This document shows, in pieces, positions 1 to 15,147 of a stretch of 64,000 nt of DNA. The stretch's first letter is position 1; each line of letters starts with the position of its first letter. The DNA is from Centrapalus pauciflorus (lineage: Eukaryota; Streptophyta; Magnoliopsida; Asterales; Asteraceae). The stretch lies in the NCBI GenBank assembly GCA_020465985.1, contig JAANYP010003725.1, positions 945,001-1,009,000 of the forward strand, given 5' to 3'. The translations under genes and the position numbers were made by a program. Under the pieces are notes generated by a model, which searched no databases, was not told the DNA's origin, and saw nothing but the letters and a program-made list of their open reading frames with translations.

Positions 1-206
1 AAAGAAACCGTTGGTTTGTTATTTACTAGATTTCCCTTATCACTCGGACATGTTGTTGGACGGTTAATTGAATCCTGCTAATTTCATTAATTATGTAATT
101 TATTATGGACTAAATTACCCTTAAAATAATAATTTAACAAAATATGGATGATGCTTACTTGTCAATATTTGGTTGGTTCACAATGTTCACAATATTTAAC
201 AAATTC

Positions 207-309
<103 letters not shown>

Positions 310-436
310 ATATGTGTTTTTGAAACCCATCACCGTTCCGGCAGCAATGCACGAGTATCAAAACTAGTAAAATAATATGTATGGACACAATCCTACAAAA
401 TTAACTTCAATCGAAAATTATATATTTACTTCTCGT

Positions 437-517
437 GATGGTAGCCTATTGGTTGAGGACATGGGATTCATAGCGGAGGTTTAGGGTTCAAACCCTGCAC
501 GCATGTCCTTAAAAAAA
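437..517 (+). mobile_element. tRNA-derived SINE (short)
   Basis: A pol III-type internal promoter is visible: box A-like TAGCCTATTGG near 442 and box B-like GGTTCAAACCC near 485, followed by a short A-rich tail at about 511-517. The spacing is right for a tRNA-derived SINE head. It cannot be a functional tRNA because no acceptor stem pairs. I could not find a convincing target duplication. Confidence 0.5.
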
Positions 518-844
518 GCTCTTTTATAAAACGCTAGTAGAAGTAGCGTTTAAAAAGATCTGGAGTTTTTGGTCAAACATAATTACGTTTTTACCCTCCT
601 ATTAATCATAAGAGTAAATTACAGAAATGGTCCCTGTGGTTTGTTTAAAATTATGGAAACGGTCCCTCAACTTTCAAAGTTGCATTGACAGTCCCTTAAA
701 CCATTGTTTGCTTTCATAAATGGTCCCTCCTGCCATTAATTTTTCAAAAATGACCAGTATACCCTTTCATTGTTAGTCCCTAATATTATAGTTATTCACT
801 TTTAGTCCTTCAACTATCTTTTTGTATTTTATGTTTAATTTTTT

Positions 845-2012
845 GGGAGAATTTCATACATACCCTTCCAAAACTTCATAATATCATATATACCCAATCT
901 AAAATTTTAATATCATATATATCCCTCATAAACAACATAATATCATATATACCCAATTTTATTTATTAATATCACATATATCGCTCTTAAACATCATTAA
1001 TATCATATATACTCAAATTCATTAATTTAATTATTTTTATAACATTTAAAACTCATAATTAACATTGCTTCTTAATTAATGATCATTATACCCTTACTCA
1101 TTTCTTCTTTCGACTAAACTTCAAAATATCATATTTATCCAACTTAAATTAAAATATCATATCCCTTTTAATAATTCTAGTTACTAATTATTAAACAAAT
1201 TATTATAAAAATGGACTTTAAATATATATGATTATATATATGATCCTTTAGTTAACAAAAAAAATATACATAACTAATTACATCGGATAACAAGTTATAA
1301 CTCAGATACAAGACTAAATATAAAAAATTTAAAAAATAAACTAAATAACAATAGTTATAAAACGAATGTAAACTTGAAAAAAATTAGAAACTAATGTGAT
1401 GGAAAACAAAAAATATATATACTAAATTAAAAAATAAACAAAATGTGATGCAACTATAAAGTTCGAAAAGAAAAGGAAAAAAAAGAACATAATATGTAAT
1501 CAGTTAATTGTATATAAATTACTGTAGAAAAAAAAACATATAAGAAAATATAATAAGACGATACGATATGATTACAAACGAGCAAAAACATAATACAACT
1601 TTTTTGTTTTTATTTTTGATGTTAATTTGTTTTAGTTTGAAGAATTTATTTAGTAAAGTTTACAAAAATAAATTATATAAAATTATTAAAAGAGATATGA
1701 TATTTTAATTTAAGTTGGAAAATATGATATTTTTGAAGTTTAATTGAAAGAAGAAATGAGTAAGGATATAATGGTCATTAATTAACTAACAATATTAATT
1801 ATGAGTTTTAAATGTTTTAAAAATAATTAAATTAATGAATTTGGGTATATATGATATTAATGATGTTTAAGAGGGATATATGTGATATTAATAATTAGAA
1901 TTGGGTATATATGATATTATGATGCTTAGGAGAGATGTATATGATATTAAAATTTTAGGTTGGGTATATATGATATTATGAAGTTTTGGAGGGGTATATA
2001 TGAAATTTTCCC
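845..2012. mobile_element. Long-TIR fold-back MULE (nested)
   Basis: The left half (from GGGAGAATTTCATAC) is the inverted complement of the right half (ending GAAATTTTCCC) over about 350 bp. Both arms carry repeats of an ATATCATATATACCC-type motif. The flanks TAATTTTTT (836-844) and TAATTGTTT (2013-2021) match at 8 of 9 positions, consistent with a 9-bp MULE-type target duplication. There is no coding capacity. A terminal piece of the same family recurs inside the 428-bp tandem repeat at 23.9 kb. Confidence 0.75.
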
Positions 2013-2023
2013 TAATTGTTTTA

Positions 2024-3298
2024 GAGTAAAAGACATTTTTTGTACTTGTGGTTTGATGGTATACCCGGATTCAGTCCCTCAACATAACGACACAACCGTT
2101 AAATTTGTAAGAATGACATTTTTACCCTTTTCACTGTGACGCTTTTAGTCCCTATGGTTTTATTATTTACTCATTTATAATCCAACATTTATTTTATTTT
2201 ATTTTATATTAATAATTATATTATTTATAGATATACTTAATTCATTATAAACACACTTATTTTATTTATAAACATACTTATGTTTTAATATTTTATTTAT
2301 ATTTACTATTGTTCGTATTTGATTTAAAAAATTAACTTTTATTTTAGTTACAATTTTATATTTTCTTTACTTATTTATTTAAAGCTAATCTTCCTTATTA
2401 ATTTTAATGTTTATCATATTATTGTTGACATCTATATATGTAAATTTTATTAGTTGTGTTTATGTAAAAATAATATCAACAATATTTTTCATCTCCAATG
2501 TCTTTATTTCTTCAAGTATCTTCTAACATAATCAATTATCGACACATAAATTATATATATGTATATGTGTGTGTGTGTGTGAAAAATATGTGCGTGTGTG
2601 TGTGAATTCTAAAAGTGAGTATAGTCTGAATTTTATATCTGAATATATTGTTTCGATTTAGATTTTTTGTTTTTTTTTTAAATTATAAAACTAAATAGAC
2701 TTTTTCTATTTCGGTTTCGGTTTCAGTTTCGGTTTTGGTTTTTTGGGTTTTTTTTGTTTTGGTTTGATTTTTTTGCATCCTAAAATGATTTTTTATCATA
2801 TTTTTATTTATTATTATATTAGAATAATATATATCCAAGACATATTCACATATGTATATAGTTTATGTTTCAATGATTGATTAGCTTGGAAGATACTAAA
2901 AGAAATAGTGACATTGGAGATGAAAAATATCGACAATATTATATTTACATAAACACAACTAACAAAAATTACATAGAAATAAAATGTGTTTATAAATAAA
3001 ATAAGTGTGTTTATAATGAATTAAGTATATCTATAAATAATATAATTATAAAGATAAAATAAAATAAATGTTGGACTATAAATGGGTAAATAATAATGCC
3101 ATAGGGACTAAAAGTGTCACAGTAAAAAGAGTGTAAATGTCATCCTTAGAAATTTAACGGTTGTGTCGTTAAGTTTAACGGACGATGGAATAAAAGTGGA
3201 CAAAATTAGCAAAAGAGATGAAATTTGGCCTTATTAAGGTTGAGGAACTGAATTCGAATAAACCATCAAACCACAAGGACGAAAAATGTCTTTTACTC
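2024..3298. mobile_element. MULE-type element, family B copy 1 (nested)
   Basis: The ends GAGTAAAAGAC and GTCTTTTACTC form long inverted arms of roughly 400 bp containing AACGACACAACCGTTAAATTT. The flanking 9-mers ATTGTTTTA and ATTTTTATA match at 7 of 9. It is the same family as the element at 26982-28654. The core holds TTTCGG-type simple repeats and a (GT)n tract near 2569-2603. It is non-coding. Confidence 0.75.
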
Positions 3299-3307
3299 AT
3301 TTTTATA

Positions 3308-3994
3308 TTTAAGACTTTATTATTTCATTTTTTATTTTAATTATTACATAATTCATTATGATTTGATCAAATATATTTAAAATTAAAATTTATTAATTCA
3401 TGAATTAACTATATACTCTATCTATAATTATATACAAATGTATTAATACTACTGTTATTATTAAAAATTATCATGTTGTTATTAATTAACTAGTGTTGTC
3501 ATATATTTAATTTATTTCTTAAATTTCTAATCTTTTGTCATATATGTAGAATTCTAGATTGTAAATTTATAATATATATTTGTCGTTTATTTTTAATTCC
3601 AAATAATGAAATAACGTGAAAACCATGAACTTAATCTTATGATTGTTTATTCGGTTGATATAAAAAATAAAACTTCTCTTTTCAAAAAATATAAAAAAAA
3701 TATACTTCAATAAACAATATATCCATTTAATTTTAGTTAAATATAGAAAAATAAAGAATCGTACAAATTGTTTATTATGATATATCGTTTTTTATTCATG
3801 GAATAACTTTTATTTAACCAACATTATATGAATTAAAATGTTTCACGTATATAATTAGATTGAATATCGATCAAGACATGAATGTTTTTATATTAATTCG
3901 GTAGATTTTTTTTGATGTAATTGGGTTTTAGGTAGATCAAAATAGGCTTTTTCAAGTTTAAGTTGGGTGATATTTTTGTAATTAAAATTTTACT
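3308..3994. other. AT-rich spacer, no gene seen
   Basis: AT-rich sequence inside the large MULE. It has no long open frame, no recognisable terminal repeats and no RNA gene. Confidence 0.6.
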
Positions 3995-3996
3995 AT

Positions 3997-4095
<99 letters not shown>

Positions 4096-4492
4096 GTCAG
4101 ATTCAAAAATGTACCTCTAGAAATCAAGTGCACCCGAATGTACCAACCTTAAAAAACATTTTTAAAATTTTTTTTCTCTCATAACCATGTTTAAATTAAT
4201 GTTACACGCATGATATATGAATTTCACATACATTCACACTTTCCGTGTTCTAAAAAATTATGTGAATGTTTAATGTGTATTTATGTGAATGGTCATCCAA
4301 GTGAATGATTATTCACACCATTCACATGATTTTTTTTTACCATTCACAAGATTTATGATGTTGCTACTTTTAAAAAAAAGTCTTATAATGTTGTCTTATA
4401 CATGTCTGTTCGAAAAAAAATATATGTGAATGACCATTCACATTAGAGTACGTTGGGTACGCTAAAATCTTATAGATGCGCTGATGAACATG

Positions 4493-4568
<76 letters not shown>
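3995..4568. mobile_element. MITE bounded by (TA)n, family GTACC copy 1
   Basis: A core of about 430 bp (roughly 4064-4495) is flanked on both sides by long (TA)n runs (3998-4064 and 4494-4568), with a (GA)n tract at 4065-4090. The core is rich in CATTCACAT/ATGTGAATG repeats. It is the inverted relative of the core at about 27544-27962, which is also embedded between (TA)n runs. The ends resemble AGTCAGATTCA and TGAACATGATTA, that is, imperfect terminal inverted repeats. Confidence 0.6.
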
Positions 4569-4571
<3 letters not shown>

Positions 4572-5149
4572 AGAGGTTCTTTTAAGAACCTCAAAGATGG
4601 TGAGAACCTAGGAACCTTTTAGAGCCCTTGGATCAAAAGGGTATTTTTGGAATAAAAAATATTATCTTTCTCTCTCCACCTTTTTTATTGTATGCATCGC
4701 TTTTTCACTTTCTCTCTCTTACTTTTTTTTTTTCATTTTCATTTTCTCTTTCTTTTATGAGAATTGATTTTAATATTAAAAAAACATTTTTTATAAAAAA
4801 TAATTTTTTTTCAATATAAAAAATTATTTAATTGCTAAAAAATTAATGTATTCTATATAGAAATATTATGTGTCTATATAAAATGTTATATAATTCTATA
4901 TCTTTTTATGTATATTAACATTACTATTCATAATCTATGTAGAATGTTATGTTTCTTATATATTTCATATTTTTTTATTTTTATTATACAAATCTATATC
5001 TTTTTTGTAGATTTTATTCATTGTGTTTTTTGTATATTTAATATCAGTTGCATACCAAGTGTTCGATAAAATGTCTAAATGAAATCTTTTTTTTTGTTTC
5101 AATGTGTTTTTGGTATATTTTATCACTTAATTTACGTAGAATATATAAT

Positions 5150-6160
5150 ACTTGACATTCTACACGACATTCTACGTAGATTGCATGACATTCTACGGAG
5201 ATTGCATGTCATTCTACATAGATTGAATGTCATTCTACGTAGATTGAATGTCATTCTACGTAGATTGCATGACATTCTACGTGGATTGTACATATAATAT
5301 GTTCGTCGATATTCTACGTAGATTGAATGTCATTCTAAGTAGATTGCATGTCATTCTACGTAGATTAACAGTTTTATTCTATGTATTTTTGGTATATTTT
5401 ATATCAGTTGCATACCAAGTGTTTGATTAAATGTCTAAATGAATTTTTTTTTTGTTTCAATGTGTTTTTGATATATTTTATCATGTAATCTATGTAGAAT
5501 ATATGATATTTGACATTCTACACGACATTCTACATAGAGTGCATGACATTGTACGTAGATTGCATGCCATTCTACGTAGATTGCATGCCATTCTACGTAG
5601 ATTGCATAACATTATACGTATATTGTACATAAAATATGTTCGTCGATACTCTACATAGAATATGACAGATTCATTTTCAATGTTTTATAATGAAGAATAT
5701 ATGTAAGATATTAGATATATATGAATGTAATAGTTATTAGATATTTTACATGATAATCTACGTAGATTACATGATAATCTACATAGAATATATAATACAA
5801 GACTACTTGTAAAAAATCACAAATACTCTATGTAGAATGTTATGTTTCATATATATTTCATATATTTTTATGTATCTTATACATTTCTATATCTTTTTAT
5901 GTAGATGTACATTAACATTCAATGTGTTTTTGGTATATTTTATCATGTAATCTATGTAGAATATATGATACTTGACATTCTACACGACATTCTATGTCGA
6001 TTGAATGTCATTCTACGTAGATTGTACATAGAATATGTTCGTCGATACTCTACGTAGATTGCATGCCATTCTACGTAGATTGAATGTCATTCTACGTAGA
6101 TTGTGTGACGTTTTATGTAGAGTATCGACGAACATATTCTATGTACAATCTACGTAGATT
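5150..6160. repeat. 21-bp palindromic minisatellite, left block
   Basis: Repeated units close to 21 bp contain the self-complementary core TCTACGTAGA with ATTGCATGACAT-type spacers. The densest runs are 5160-5370, 5510-5620 and 5975-6160. Because 21 is a multiple of three, all three frames stay open for a while and give heptad-like LRRLHDI peptides. I regard those as by-products of the repeat. Confidence 0.85.
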
Positions 6161-6460
6161 GGACAGATTCATTTTCCAGGTTTTATAATTAAAATTATTT
6201 GTAAGATATTAGATTTATAATGAATGTAATAGTTATTAGATGTTTTACATGATAACCTATGTTGATTGCATGACAATCTACGTAGATTACATGATAAGCT
6301 ACATAGAATATAATACAATACTACTTGTAAAAAATCACACATAATCTATGTAAAATGTTATGTTTCTTATATATTTAATATATTTTTATGTTTCTTATAC
6401 ATTTCTATATCTTTTTATGTAGATTAACATTACTATTCAATGTGTTTTTGGTATATTTTA

Positions 6461-8875
6461 TGTGAAGACCACCCCTTTTCCGGGGCAGTTCTCACCAGTC
6501 TAGGTCCCAATTCATGCAATACGATATCAACCATACTAAGATAGAGTAATTATAATGCGGAAAATTAAATTACAGTACAAATTATTAGGGTTTAAGTTTA
6601 ATACAGATTACCAATTTTAAATTAAACTTATAAAGGGCACAAGTCTAATCTAATTCATGTCATCATATTATCAAAATAAATCTACCCAGATCACCACAAT
6701 ATCATCATCCAATTAGTACCAATATGAGATTGTTGAGTAGAGGTCTATGATACTTCTGTCTTGATCGTGTAAGACCTAAGTGCTAGGTCCGGCAGGTGAC
6801 TTTCCTTTGCTTTTTCCTGTAAAATATTAAAGCAACATCTGTAAGCAAAGCTTAGTGAGTTTATAGATTTTCAATATTAACATGCGTGTCAAGCGGAGTC
6901 ATAAATCTAAGCGTGATATGTCTTGGCTGCCGCTACAGCCCTTATCATGATTGAGATATAGTATCTTAAGATCGGATGATGTTCAAACCACACTGACGCT
7001 TATATCGTGGGGATCAGCCACATACTGGGCTAGCTACCAGTAGGTCAACATGGCCGAACATCGGAGGTCATTACCAAGTTCGTGAGAACTGGTGGAATAG
7101 CCGGGTCTAAAACAATAGACCATAAGGGCTAGTCAAGCTGAATAAATCTTATCAAGTCTGATCAATGAAGTAAGCATAAGTCTTAGGAGTCATGATAGCA
7201 ACGAATCATAAAGCAAAGTCTGAAGCGCTAATAAATGCAATATGAAATGATAAGCAAATAGCTATCATGATTCACTGGGCAACACCCATCCATGGTGTGC
7301 ACAGGTCTCAATCCAGCTGATAAATGAATGTCAAATAATGTAACAGCATCAATATATCTCAAACGGATCTTTGCATGTTCAATTTGAATATCTATAACTC
7401 ACAGTGTTGGGGTCTTTATCAAACAGATATAAAATCTGCCACCTGAGTTATCTCAGGATTTTATCTTTGTCAATCTGTTCTGTCAATCAATTCTCTGACC
7501 CGCTTTTAAATCTTTAAGTCTTTAAATCTTTGTTCAGAATATACTGAACCTGTTCAAATTCATTCATGAAAAAATCATGTTAATTTCATCATCTTTATCA
7601 TCATCATTATCATGGAATTTTCATCATCTTTTCTTGGTCTTAAAATCTTTAATTCTATCTGATTCTGATAACTGATAACTCTGTTAATCATGTTGCAATA
7701 ATATCAAAATAGGTTGCCCAATTTCGGACCATCCGGATTCGGACCAATCCGGATTTGATATCCGGATTCGGACAAGTCCGAAATGATCGTCCTAATTCGG
7801 ATTAATTCGGATCAGGGGCCCGGATTCGGATCTACCCGAATTAAGCACCCGGATTAGCTCATCCGAAATAGCAACCGAATTCGGACCAAGTAGTGTCCGA
7901 AACAGTCGTCAGGATTCGGGTTTGGGACCGAATTAGGATCATCCGAATTATAAGAATCCGAAATGAAAGTATCCGAACCGAAGCTTAGGTCCGAAACATG
8001 GGATCCGTAATGGGGCATCATCCGAATTCGGTTATACCCGAATTCGGATCCCACACTTAGTATATTTTCCAGAAAATGTTCTTGGTGTTCTTCATTCGGA
8101 TTTTTCATATTAATTCCCAAAACTCATTTTTAGTAACATGCAATGTTATATATTGATGTATTATGATTATTGGGTTAATTTTATACCAATTTCTCTATCA
8201 ATAACATCATATTTTGATCAAGATCATCCAAAATTCATCATTTTTGTCAAGAACATCATTTTCTTCAAAAATTCCGAATTTCTACATAATTTTGGATGAT
8301 CTAACCATAACTTTGTTTCTATTTCATTTATTAGTTTCAATTCATCATAATCTTTCATAATCTTATACATGCAACCTAAAATCTTAACATTTAAATCCCT
8401 TGGTTTCGGTTTTTAATAAAACCGAACCAAACTCTTGAATATTAAGGAAATTTAATCGATAATTACCTTGAATTGTTGCTAATTAATGATGTTTGATGAT
8501 TTGTTGTAACTCCCCTTGTCTTGATTCTTCAATTAAATCATCAATTCTTGAATTTCTTTGACAATTTGTAAGAGTAGCCGTATACTTAGTGAGAGAGTAG
8601 AGAGAGAGAGAGCAATTTGTATTAATGATCATAAATGATCATTATATTTGGTTTTTATATTTCATTTTATCACTTTGTGTATTTAACCCACTAAACTTTT
8701 GTATTTTACATCTCTTTTATTTTACTCAATCATATCATAAATATAATTTAAAATTATATTTACTTAATCCATTTCATATTTATTTTATTTTAATAACAAC
8801 ATAAATAATATAATAAAATTATATTATTATCTCAGAATCAATTATTACATGATTAATAAAAGTTAGGTTGTTACA
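6461..8875 (-). mobile_element. Solo Ty3/gypsy LTR (copy 1)
   Basis: A 2.4 kb segment runs from TGTGAAGACC to GGTTGTTACA on the plus strand, so on the minus strand it starts TGTAACAACC and ends TTCACA. It is flanked by a perfect 5-bp duplication TTTTA (6456-6460 and 8876-8880). No coding region lies inside, so it is a solo LTR left by recombination. It shares long stretches with the LTR pieces in the gypsy insertion at 37.6-40.5 kb and with the solo LTR at 48243-50759. Confidence 0.9.
7720..8065. repeat. Palindrome-rich array inside the LTR
   Basis: About 340 bp is packed with ATCCGAATTCGGA- and CCGGATTCGGACC-type motifs in both orientations. The same array is present at 49565-49945 in the other solo LTR, so it belongs to the LTR rather than to a later insertion. 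The open frame across it is low complexity. Confidence 0.8.
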
Positions 8876-8880
8876 TTTTA

Positions 8881-9560
8881 TCATGTAATCTACGTAAAAT
8901 ATATGATAATTGACATTCTACACAACATTCTACGTAGATTGCATGTCATTCTACGTAGATTGCATGTCATTCTATGTATATTGTATACCATTCTACATAG
9001 ATTGAATGTCATTCTACGTAGAATGCATGATATTCTACGTAGATTGTACATATAATATGTTCGTCGATACTCTACATAGAATATGACAAATTCATTTTTC
9101 ATGTTTTATAATGAAGATTATTTATAAGATATTAGATTTATAATGATTGTAATAGTTATTGGATGTTTTACATGATAATCTACGTAGATTACATGATAAT
9201 CTACGTAGATTACATGATAATCTAAATAGAATATAATACAAAGCTACTTGTAAAAAAATCACACATAATCTATGTAGAATGTTATGTTTCTTATATATTT
9301 CATATATTTTTATGTTTTTTATACATTTCTATATCTTTTTGGAATATTTTATATCAGTTGCATACCAAGTGTTTGATAAAATGTCTAAATGAAATCTTTT
9401 TTTTGTTTCAATGTGTTTTTGATATATTTTATCAGATATTCTACGTAGAATATATGATATTTACATTCTACACGACATTCAACGTAGATTGCATGTCATT
9501 CTACGTAGAATGCACGTAGAATGCATGACATTCTACGTAGATTGTACATAGAATATGTTC
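8881..9560. repeat. 21-bp palindromic minisatellite, right block
   Basis: This continues the TCTACGTAGA repeats on the other side of the solo LTR, with runs at 8885-9050, 9175-9215 and 9475-9545. Removing the LTR and one target duplication rejoins the two blocks in matching sequence context. Confidence 0.85.
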
Positions 9561-11594
9561 GTTAACATATTCTATATAGAAAAAAAATATTTTATATAGA
9601 CATATAATATTTCTATATAAAATACGTTATTTTTTTAGCAATTAAATAATTTTCTATATAGAAAAAATATTTTTTATATAAAAAACGTTTTTTTACTTTA
9701 AAAATCAATTATAATGAATGAAAAATAAAATAAAAACGAAAAAAGTAGAGAGAAAGAAAAAAGCAGATTTTTTTCTTCCAAAAATACCATTTTCACACAT
9801 TTTCAAGATTCTCCACTATCAAAGTTTAAAATAATTACAAAATTGACATCCAATATATCAACCATTGATTCTATTAATCCAAAGGTCATAAAAGGTTCTT
9901 AAATTCTTACAATATTTATGGTTTTTAAAAGAACATTCCCTATATATATATAAGATTAATATTAATATTAATATATAAATACGTAACCAAGTTTGACATG
10001 TGTTATTAAATTTATTAAAAAAAAATTAAGTATTGCAGAAAGAAAAGATTATCAAGAAACGTAATAAAAAAACAAAATTTCCCAATAAAGATACCGTGAA
10101 ATTTTTTAAGCCAAAAAAAGGTAACATAAAACTTTTTTTAGCTGATAAATGACATGAAATTCAATTTTTAGGTCGACCAAAGAATAATCAAAGGTTATTT
10201 TTGCCAAAAAATGAGTCATAAAATTAAATTTTACATTCTTAAATGGTAATCAATACCACTTTCGTCAAAATTGTATTTTATTTTATCATTCTTGGGTAAA
10301 AAAATGTCACATTAACTTTATCATCAAATTTTTTGTTTTATGTTATCTTTTGTATCTTTTACCGATTATACCAACTTTTGACCTGAAAACTTGCTATAGC
10401 AGATTACCATCCATTAATACCAACAACTTTTATATTTTTACCAATAATAGCAACAAAGTTTTATATTTTTACCAATAATAGCAACGACTTTTAACTTTCT
10501 ACCAATAATAAAAACATAACAAATTAAATTTTTCTTTATCTTTAACTAATCATTACTTTATGAAAACTAAATTTATAAAAATCGAAATACAATCAAATAA
10601 GTTTATAATCCATTTTTTTGTTTAAGTTTTGTTAGAAATAAATCAAATGCACTTTGTGCCTATAAACGAGATAAAAAAAATATGTTTTCTATAGACATTA
10701 AAATATGAAGATTATTTTGATGTGTCATATTTTCATGTATAGCCGGGTTTTATAGGTATAATAGGGTCGACCATTTAAGTGTAACATGACAAAGTGAAAC
10801 TCAAATTATTTTGTATAATCATCCATAATATAAAGGGATGTATTTTTTAAATATTACTATTTTAAATATCAAATAAATAAAAGACTAATTATCCATAATT
10901 AACACATGCCTTGGTTTATGTATTACAGTTTTAAAATTAATACATGCCTTGGTTTATTTTTTCAGTATATCATGAAGAACAATGAAGATCTCCGTGTGTA
11001 ATGAACTGATAATCAACAATACATGCACAACGTTTTAAATAAATCTCTAGACAATGAGATGTGTCGTTTCCGTTTAAAGTTGTTCAATTTCTTTATTAAG
11101 ATTCGTTAATTTTTTTATGATTGCTGCTTTTGTTTGTTAACATTTTTATTTGTCTGAATAAATTTTTATTATAAAATTATGTTAGACTATATTCGTAGTT
11201 ATACTTTGAAACCACATGTTTGTGTATTATTTTATGGGAAAATAATGGGTTTTCATTTTATCATAAATTATTATTAATTTTTTCCCTGTATACTGACTTA
11301 TGAGAAAACAATCTTTTAACGCATAATTAGTCTTTCGATCAACTCACATGCATTAAACTTAGATATATGTATCGACCTCATAATTATGTGTAATAATTGA
11401 TATTTATGACTAAAATATAAGTAAATTTTTTCCCGTAAATAATGTATAGTTTTCATAAATAAAATACATTTTTATCATGTGACATTCATGATACAAATAA
11501 ATATTGTTTTAGTGCATAAAAAATACATAGTTTTTATAAATAAAATATGTTTTTATCATTTGACAGTTTAATTAAAAAAATTTAATTTTGAAAA

Positions 11595-11628
11595 ACGTCA
11601 CCCGGGCAACGCACGGGTATTCAACTAG
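11595..11628 (+). mobile_element. Helitron 3' terminus
   Basis: A short hairpin with CCCG/CGGG stem around GGCAACGCA is followed, about 10 nt later, by a CTAG end at 11625-11628 and a T. This is the classic arrangement of a plant Helitron 3' end. The 5' end is not certain (a TC after an A near 10829 is possible), so only the terminus is annotated. Confidence 0.65.
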
Positions 11629-12275
11629 TTATTATTATTCATTTATTTATGACATAAATAAATAATGCAAATATTGTTGTAATAAGTATCCAAAAAATAA
11701 TACAAATATAGAATAATGTGTGTATTATATTTCTGTGACATCTTATTGGGAAAATGAATTGAGTTTCACGTTGTCATGTTATACTTAAATGGTCGCCCCT
11801 ATCATACCCCTCTCCTATAAGGCTATGCATGAAAATATGACATATCAAATTTAGGAGTGTGCAAAAAAAATAAAAAACTAATCTGAAACCTAAAAAACCA
11901 AAAAACTGAAACCAAAAAACCAAATTGTTTGGACTTTAAATTTTCAAAAACCAAAAAATTCGGTTTGGAGGTCAAAATAAACCGGAAAAAACCAAACTGA
12001 ACTGAAGTTTTATAATTTTAAAATTTATAAATACTCTTCCTTCGTTACATTTCTTCATTTAAGTTTCTTTATTGAAAGTTTTACATGTCTAAATTTCATT
12101 TGAGACTAAAACTCACTTTGAATATTAGGATGATTATTATTGTTGTATTATTATTGCATTTTATGTTGTCATGGTTTTGAATGAAGAAAAATGATTTAAT
12201 GTCTATATCTTGTTTGTGAAAGAATGCATTAAGTGTTATATATTTTGATTTTATGTATCCATATATATGTTTATT

Positions 12276-13591
<1,316 letters not shown>

Positions 13592-14354
13592 GTGTGTGTG
13601 TTTTGGTTTTAGAAAGAAAGAATTGAAATTGAAAACCATGACAAAGAAAAACTGAAACTGAAATAAAAACCAAAAAATCAAATCGTTTAAAATCTAAACC
13701 GAACGGTTTCTTGAATACAGAAACCGATGTTTCGGTTTGGTCTCACCCCTAATCAAAATAATCTTCATTTTTTAATGTCTATAGAATACATATTTTTTAT
13801 ATTTTTTATAGGCACACATTACATTTGATTTATCTCTAACAAAATTTAAACGAAAAAATGGATTATGAACTTATTTTATTGTGTTTCGATTTTTATAAAT
13901 TTAGTTTTTTAAAATAATGATAAGTTATAGATAAATGAAATTTAATTTGATATGTTTTTATTATTGGTAAAAAGTTAAAAGTCGCTACTATTATTAGTAA
14001 AAATATAAAACGTTGTTGCTATTATTGGTAAAAAGATAAAAGTTGTTGGTATTAATGGATGGTAACCTGTTATAACAGGTTACCAGGTCAAAAGTTGGTA
14101 TAATCGGTAAAAAATAAATAAAATTGTTTCTATTAATGATAAAAAATAAATAATGTGGGTATAAACGACAAAACTACAAAAAGTTGTTACTATTTTTGGT
14201 GTATAACCCTAAAAAAATAAGAATAGGAGGGACCATTTATGAAAACAAACAATGGTTTGAGGGACTGTCAGTGCAACTTTGAAAGTTAAGGGACCGTTTA
14301 CATAATTTTAAACAACTCACAGGGACCGTTTTTTGTAATTTACTCTAATCATAA

Positions 14355-15146
14355 ACCACCACATTTAATTGATATTAATGTTCTTTTACGTAATTTAATA
14401 CTAAAAACTACCGTTAAATCTACTTTTACCAAACACGTTTATAAAACTAAAAGTTTCAGCTCTTTTAAAAAAGATTCTGCTTTCAAAAGCTCCAGCTACT
14501 AAAAGCTCTTTCTTCTAAAAACACAAAGCTATAGCTAGTTTGCCAAACATGCATTTAACCATGGGTTACACGATTTACCTATTCAGATTGATCGTGGAAC
14601 CTGTGATGGGGCCCCAAGAGAATGGGTTACCCTTTTATTATCATACTATTAACAAAAACCCGAGATATATTTGAAACAGAAAAAATTTTGTTGCATGCAT
14701 TGGCAAAGAGCACTAAATTTTTTTAAACGATGAAATTTTATGAAGTCCTAAAGGTATATGTCCATCGTAAGTCAACAAATTCATACTTTTATTCAGGTTT
14801 AAAATAGTTTTTTTTTTTCATTTTAAAGGTACATTATTCTTTTAAAATAATTTTCTTTTAAATTTTTTACATAGACATGTGCATATCACTATATCAATGT
14901 TTAAAGTCTATATTCACCAAAAATATCATACATTTATATGTAAAGAAATCATCCGAATTATCAAATCATTCACACAGTTTTTTACGTGAATGGTGTCGAT
15001 TATTTGATAATTTGCATAGTCGTTTTGATGAAAAGTTTTTATAATATTAGCTTATACACATCTATGTAAATAAAATTTAGGTGAATGACAGTACGTTGGG
15101 TCCGCTGGATATTGATAAGTACGTTGTCGAACCTTTATATGTATAT
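14355..15146. other. Intergenic, no gene seen
   Basis: Unique-looking AT-rich sequence immediately right of the large MULE. It has short AAAAGCT-rich stretches near 14450-14530 reminiscent of MITE ends. No open frame, RNA gene or clean terminal repeat is apparent. Confidence 0.6.
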
Positions 15147-15147
15147 A

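Larger units (their letters stand above)
4569..9938. mobile_element. TA-bounded element with GGTTC-type inverted ends, split by solo LTR
   Basis: The left end reads GGGAGAGGTTCTTTTAAGAA directly after (TA)n. The right end is its imperfect inverted complement, finishing just before TATATATA at 9939. Similarity of the two ends extends beyond 60 bp and includes GAACCTTTTA. The interior is dominated by a 21-bp minisatellite. A gypsy solo LTR (6461-8875) interrupts it, leaving about 2.95 kb of original element. No protein gene is seen. Confidence 0.65.

Noticed and set aside
437..517. Possible tRNA gene
   Set aside because: A and B box similarity is present but no acceptor or anticodon stem folds; better explained as a SINE head. 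The same applies at 41497 and 47254.
603..611. Alternative 7- or 8-bp target duplication (hAT-like) for the large element
   Set aside because: The 9-bp TAATCATAA fits both flanks exactly, and two other elements with the same or similar ends give perfect 9-bp duplications too.
5079..5658. Heptad-repeat proteins with LRRLHDI units
   Set aside because: Caused by a 21-bp DNA repeat that keeps all frames open; no flanking gene structure.
5150..6160. CRISPR-like array
   Set aside because: Repeats are contiguous and palindromic without unique spacers of uniform size; the genome is a plant.
7854..8120. 88-codon minus-strand frame with NPNPDD/SDSYNSDD sequence (and 49517-50058)
   Set aside because: It lies wholly in the palindrome-rich array of a solo LTR; composition follows the repeat.
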